NCBI GenBank assembly: GCA_002255065.1 | Contig: NJEF01000014.1 | Location: 1-13,505 of the forward strand | Reading direction: 5' to 3' | DNA: 13,505 bases | Source: Desulfurococcales archaeon ex4484_204 | Lineage (GTDB): Archaea > Thermoproteota > Thermoprotei_A > Sulfolobales > NBVN01 | Shown here: positions 13,009 to 13,505 of the stretch, piece after piece | Position numbering within the stretch: the first letter of the stretch is position 1 | How the letters are laid out: each line of letters begins with the position of its first letter | Made by a program: the position numbers and the translations under genes | Notes under the pieces: generated by a model | What the model saw: the letters and a program-made list of their open reading frames with translations, nothing else | Told to the model about the DNA's origin: nothing | Databases searched by the model: none

Positions 13009-13505
13009 TTATTTGAATTTAATTACAGCACTAATTATGCTGTATTTCACTGAGTCTATTAACCCCTTATCTGTTAACCCTAGCTCAGGAACCGTGGGTA
13101 GCGTTATGAACTCTAGTTGCATGAAAGGCGCTTCAAGCTTCGACCCTAGGGACTCCCTTACAGCCCTATTAAGCTCCTTAAGCCCCTCAATAACCCTCTC
13201 CGCAGGCTCTAGCGATAGGAGGCCTGCGAATGGGAGTGAGAGCTCCCCTACTAATCTACCTCCCTTAATAGCTACAAAACCACCCCCGATCTCCCTTAAC
13301 CGCTTAACCGCTGCGAGCATGTCGCTTGGATTGGTCCCTACAATCACTACGTTGTGGTGATCGTGAGCCACGCTCGAGGCTATAGCCCCTTCCCTAAGCC
13401 CGAAGCCCCTAACGAAGGACTTCCCAATGCTTTTACTCCCTCTATGCCTATCAACAACAGCTATGTGGAGTAAGTCCCGCTTAGGATCTGAGGCTATGTA
13501 CCCGT
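13009..13505 (-). CDS. ade: Adenine deaminase, C-terminal part (5' end beyond the window)
   Basis: The frame is open from the right edge to the TAA at 13009-13011, giving 165 C-terminal residues; the GTG at 13371 is internal. The sequence matches the C-terminal domain of AdeC-type adenine deaminase. From the right edge it reads GYIASDPKRDLLHIAVVDRH, then FVRGFGLREGAIASSVAHDH (containing the family's GFGL..GAIASS.AHD block), then HNVVIVGTN. It continues with AAVKRLREIGGGFVAIKGG, ELSLPFAGLLS and PELGLTDKGLID near the end. The usual HDSHN is HDHHN here. The enzyme converts adenine to hypoxanthine and ammonia in purine salvage, using a metal centre in the N-terminal barrel, which is not visible. 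It is transcribed toward the enamidase-like gene, 107 bases away. Its base composition is more GC-rich than the neighbouring amidohydrolase and BMP genes. Confidence 0.93.
   Translation of the reverse strand, partial: GYIASDPKRDLLHIAVVDRHRGSKSIGKSFVRGFGLREGAIASSVAHDHHNVVIVGTNPSDMLAAVKRLREIGGGFVAIKGGRLVGELSLPFAGLLSLEPAERVIEGLKELNRAVRESLGSKLEAPFMQLEFITLPTVPELGLTDKGLIDSVKYSIISAVIKFK

Noticed and set aside
1..13505. Search for tRNA or rRNA genes, insertion sequences, CRISPR arrays or phage genes
   Set aside because: No cloverleaf-like inverted arms, regular spaced repeats, transposase motifs or integrase-like frames were seen in the gaps or genes.

Overview
The window looks like chromosomal DNA from a thermophilic archaeon, most likely a member of the Thermoproteota (Crenarchaeota). 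The reasons are the near-exclusive use of AGG/AGA for arginine and ATA for isoleucine, many GTG and TTG starts behind GGAGGTG-type ribosome binding sites, AT-rich TATA-like boxes about 25 bases before probable leaderless starts, short T-run terminators, and archaeal-style membrane-anchored binding proteins with Thr/Gln- or Pro/Thr/Ser-rich stalks. I cannot name the genus from sequence alone.

Left part (1-6300, GC-rich by sample counts). The 3' end of a membrane protein, probably an ABC-2 type permease, runs into the window and meets tail-to-tail a small cyclophilin-like protein (TM1367 family). Next is a rightward carbohydrate ABC (CUT1) importer locus: solute-binding protein, two MalF/MalG-like permeases and a MalK/MsmX-like ATPase. 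The binding-protein gene is broken: its 5' and 3' parts are in different frames and a segment I estimate at 55-75 codons is missing. The ATPase gene overlaps tail-to-tail a second, larger cyclophilin-like protein that carries an extra C-terminal domain of unknown function.

Right part (6400-13000, visibly more AT-rich). A complete BMP-family (nucleoside/purine-type) ABC importer is laid out divergently: the double ATPase leftward, and the binding protein plus two permeases rightward, around a 236-base shared control region with dyad-like elements. Converging on the permeases is an amidohydrolase resembling enamidase (cyclic-amide hydrolase), preceded by the C-terminal part of an adenine deaminase that runs off the right edge.

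Reading together: one sugar importer, probably inactivated in this assembly, and one importer for nucleosides, bases or related N-heterocycles placed next to two amidohydrolases that could act on imported compounds. No RNA genes, insertion sequences or CRISPR arrays were seen. The points most worth checking are the cyclophilin-like fusion protein, the broken binding protein, the coupling of the BMP transporter to the enamidase-like enzyme, and several strong palindromes placed in front of genes.
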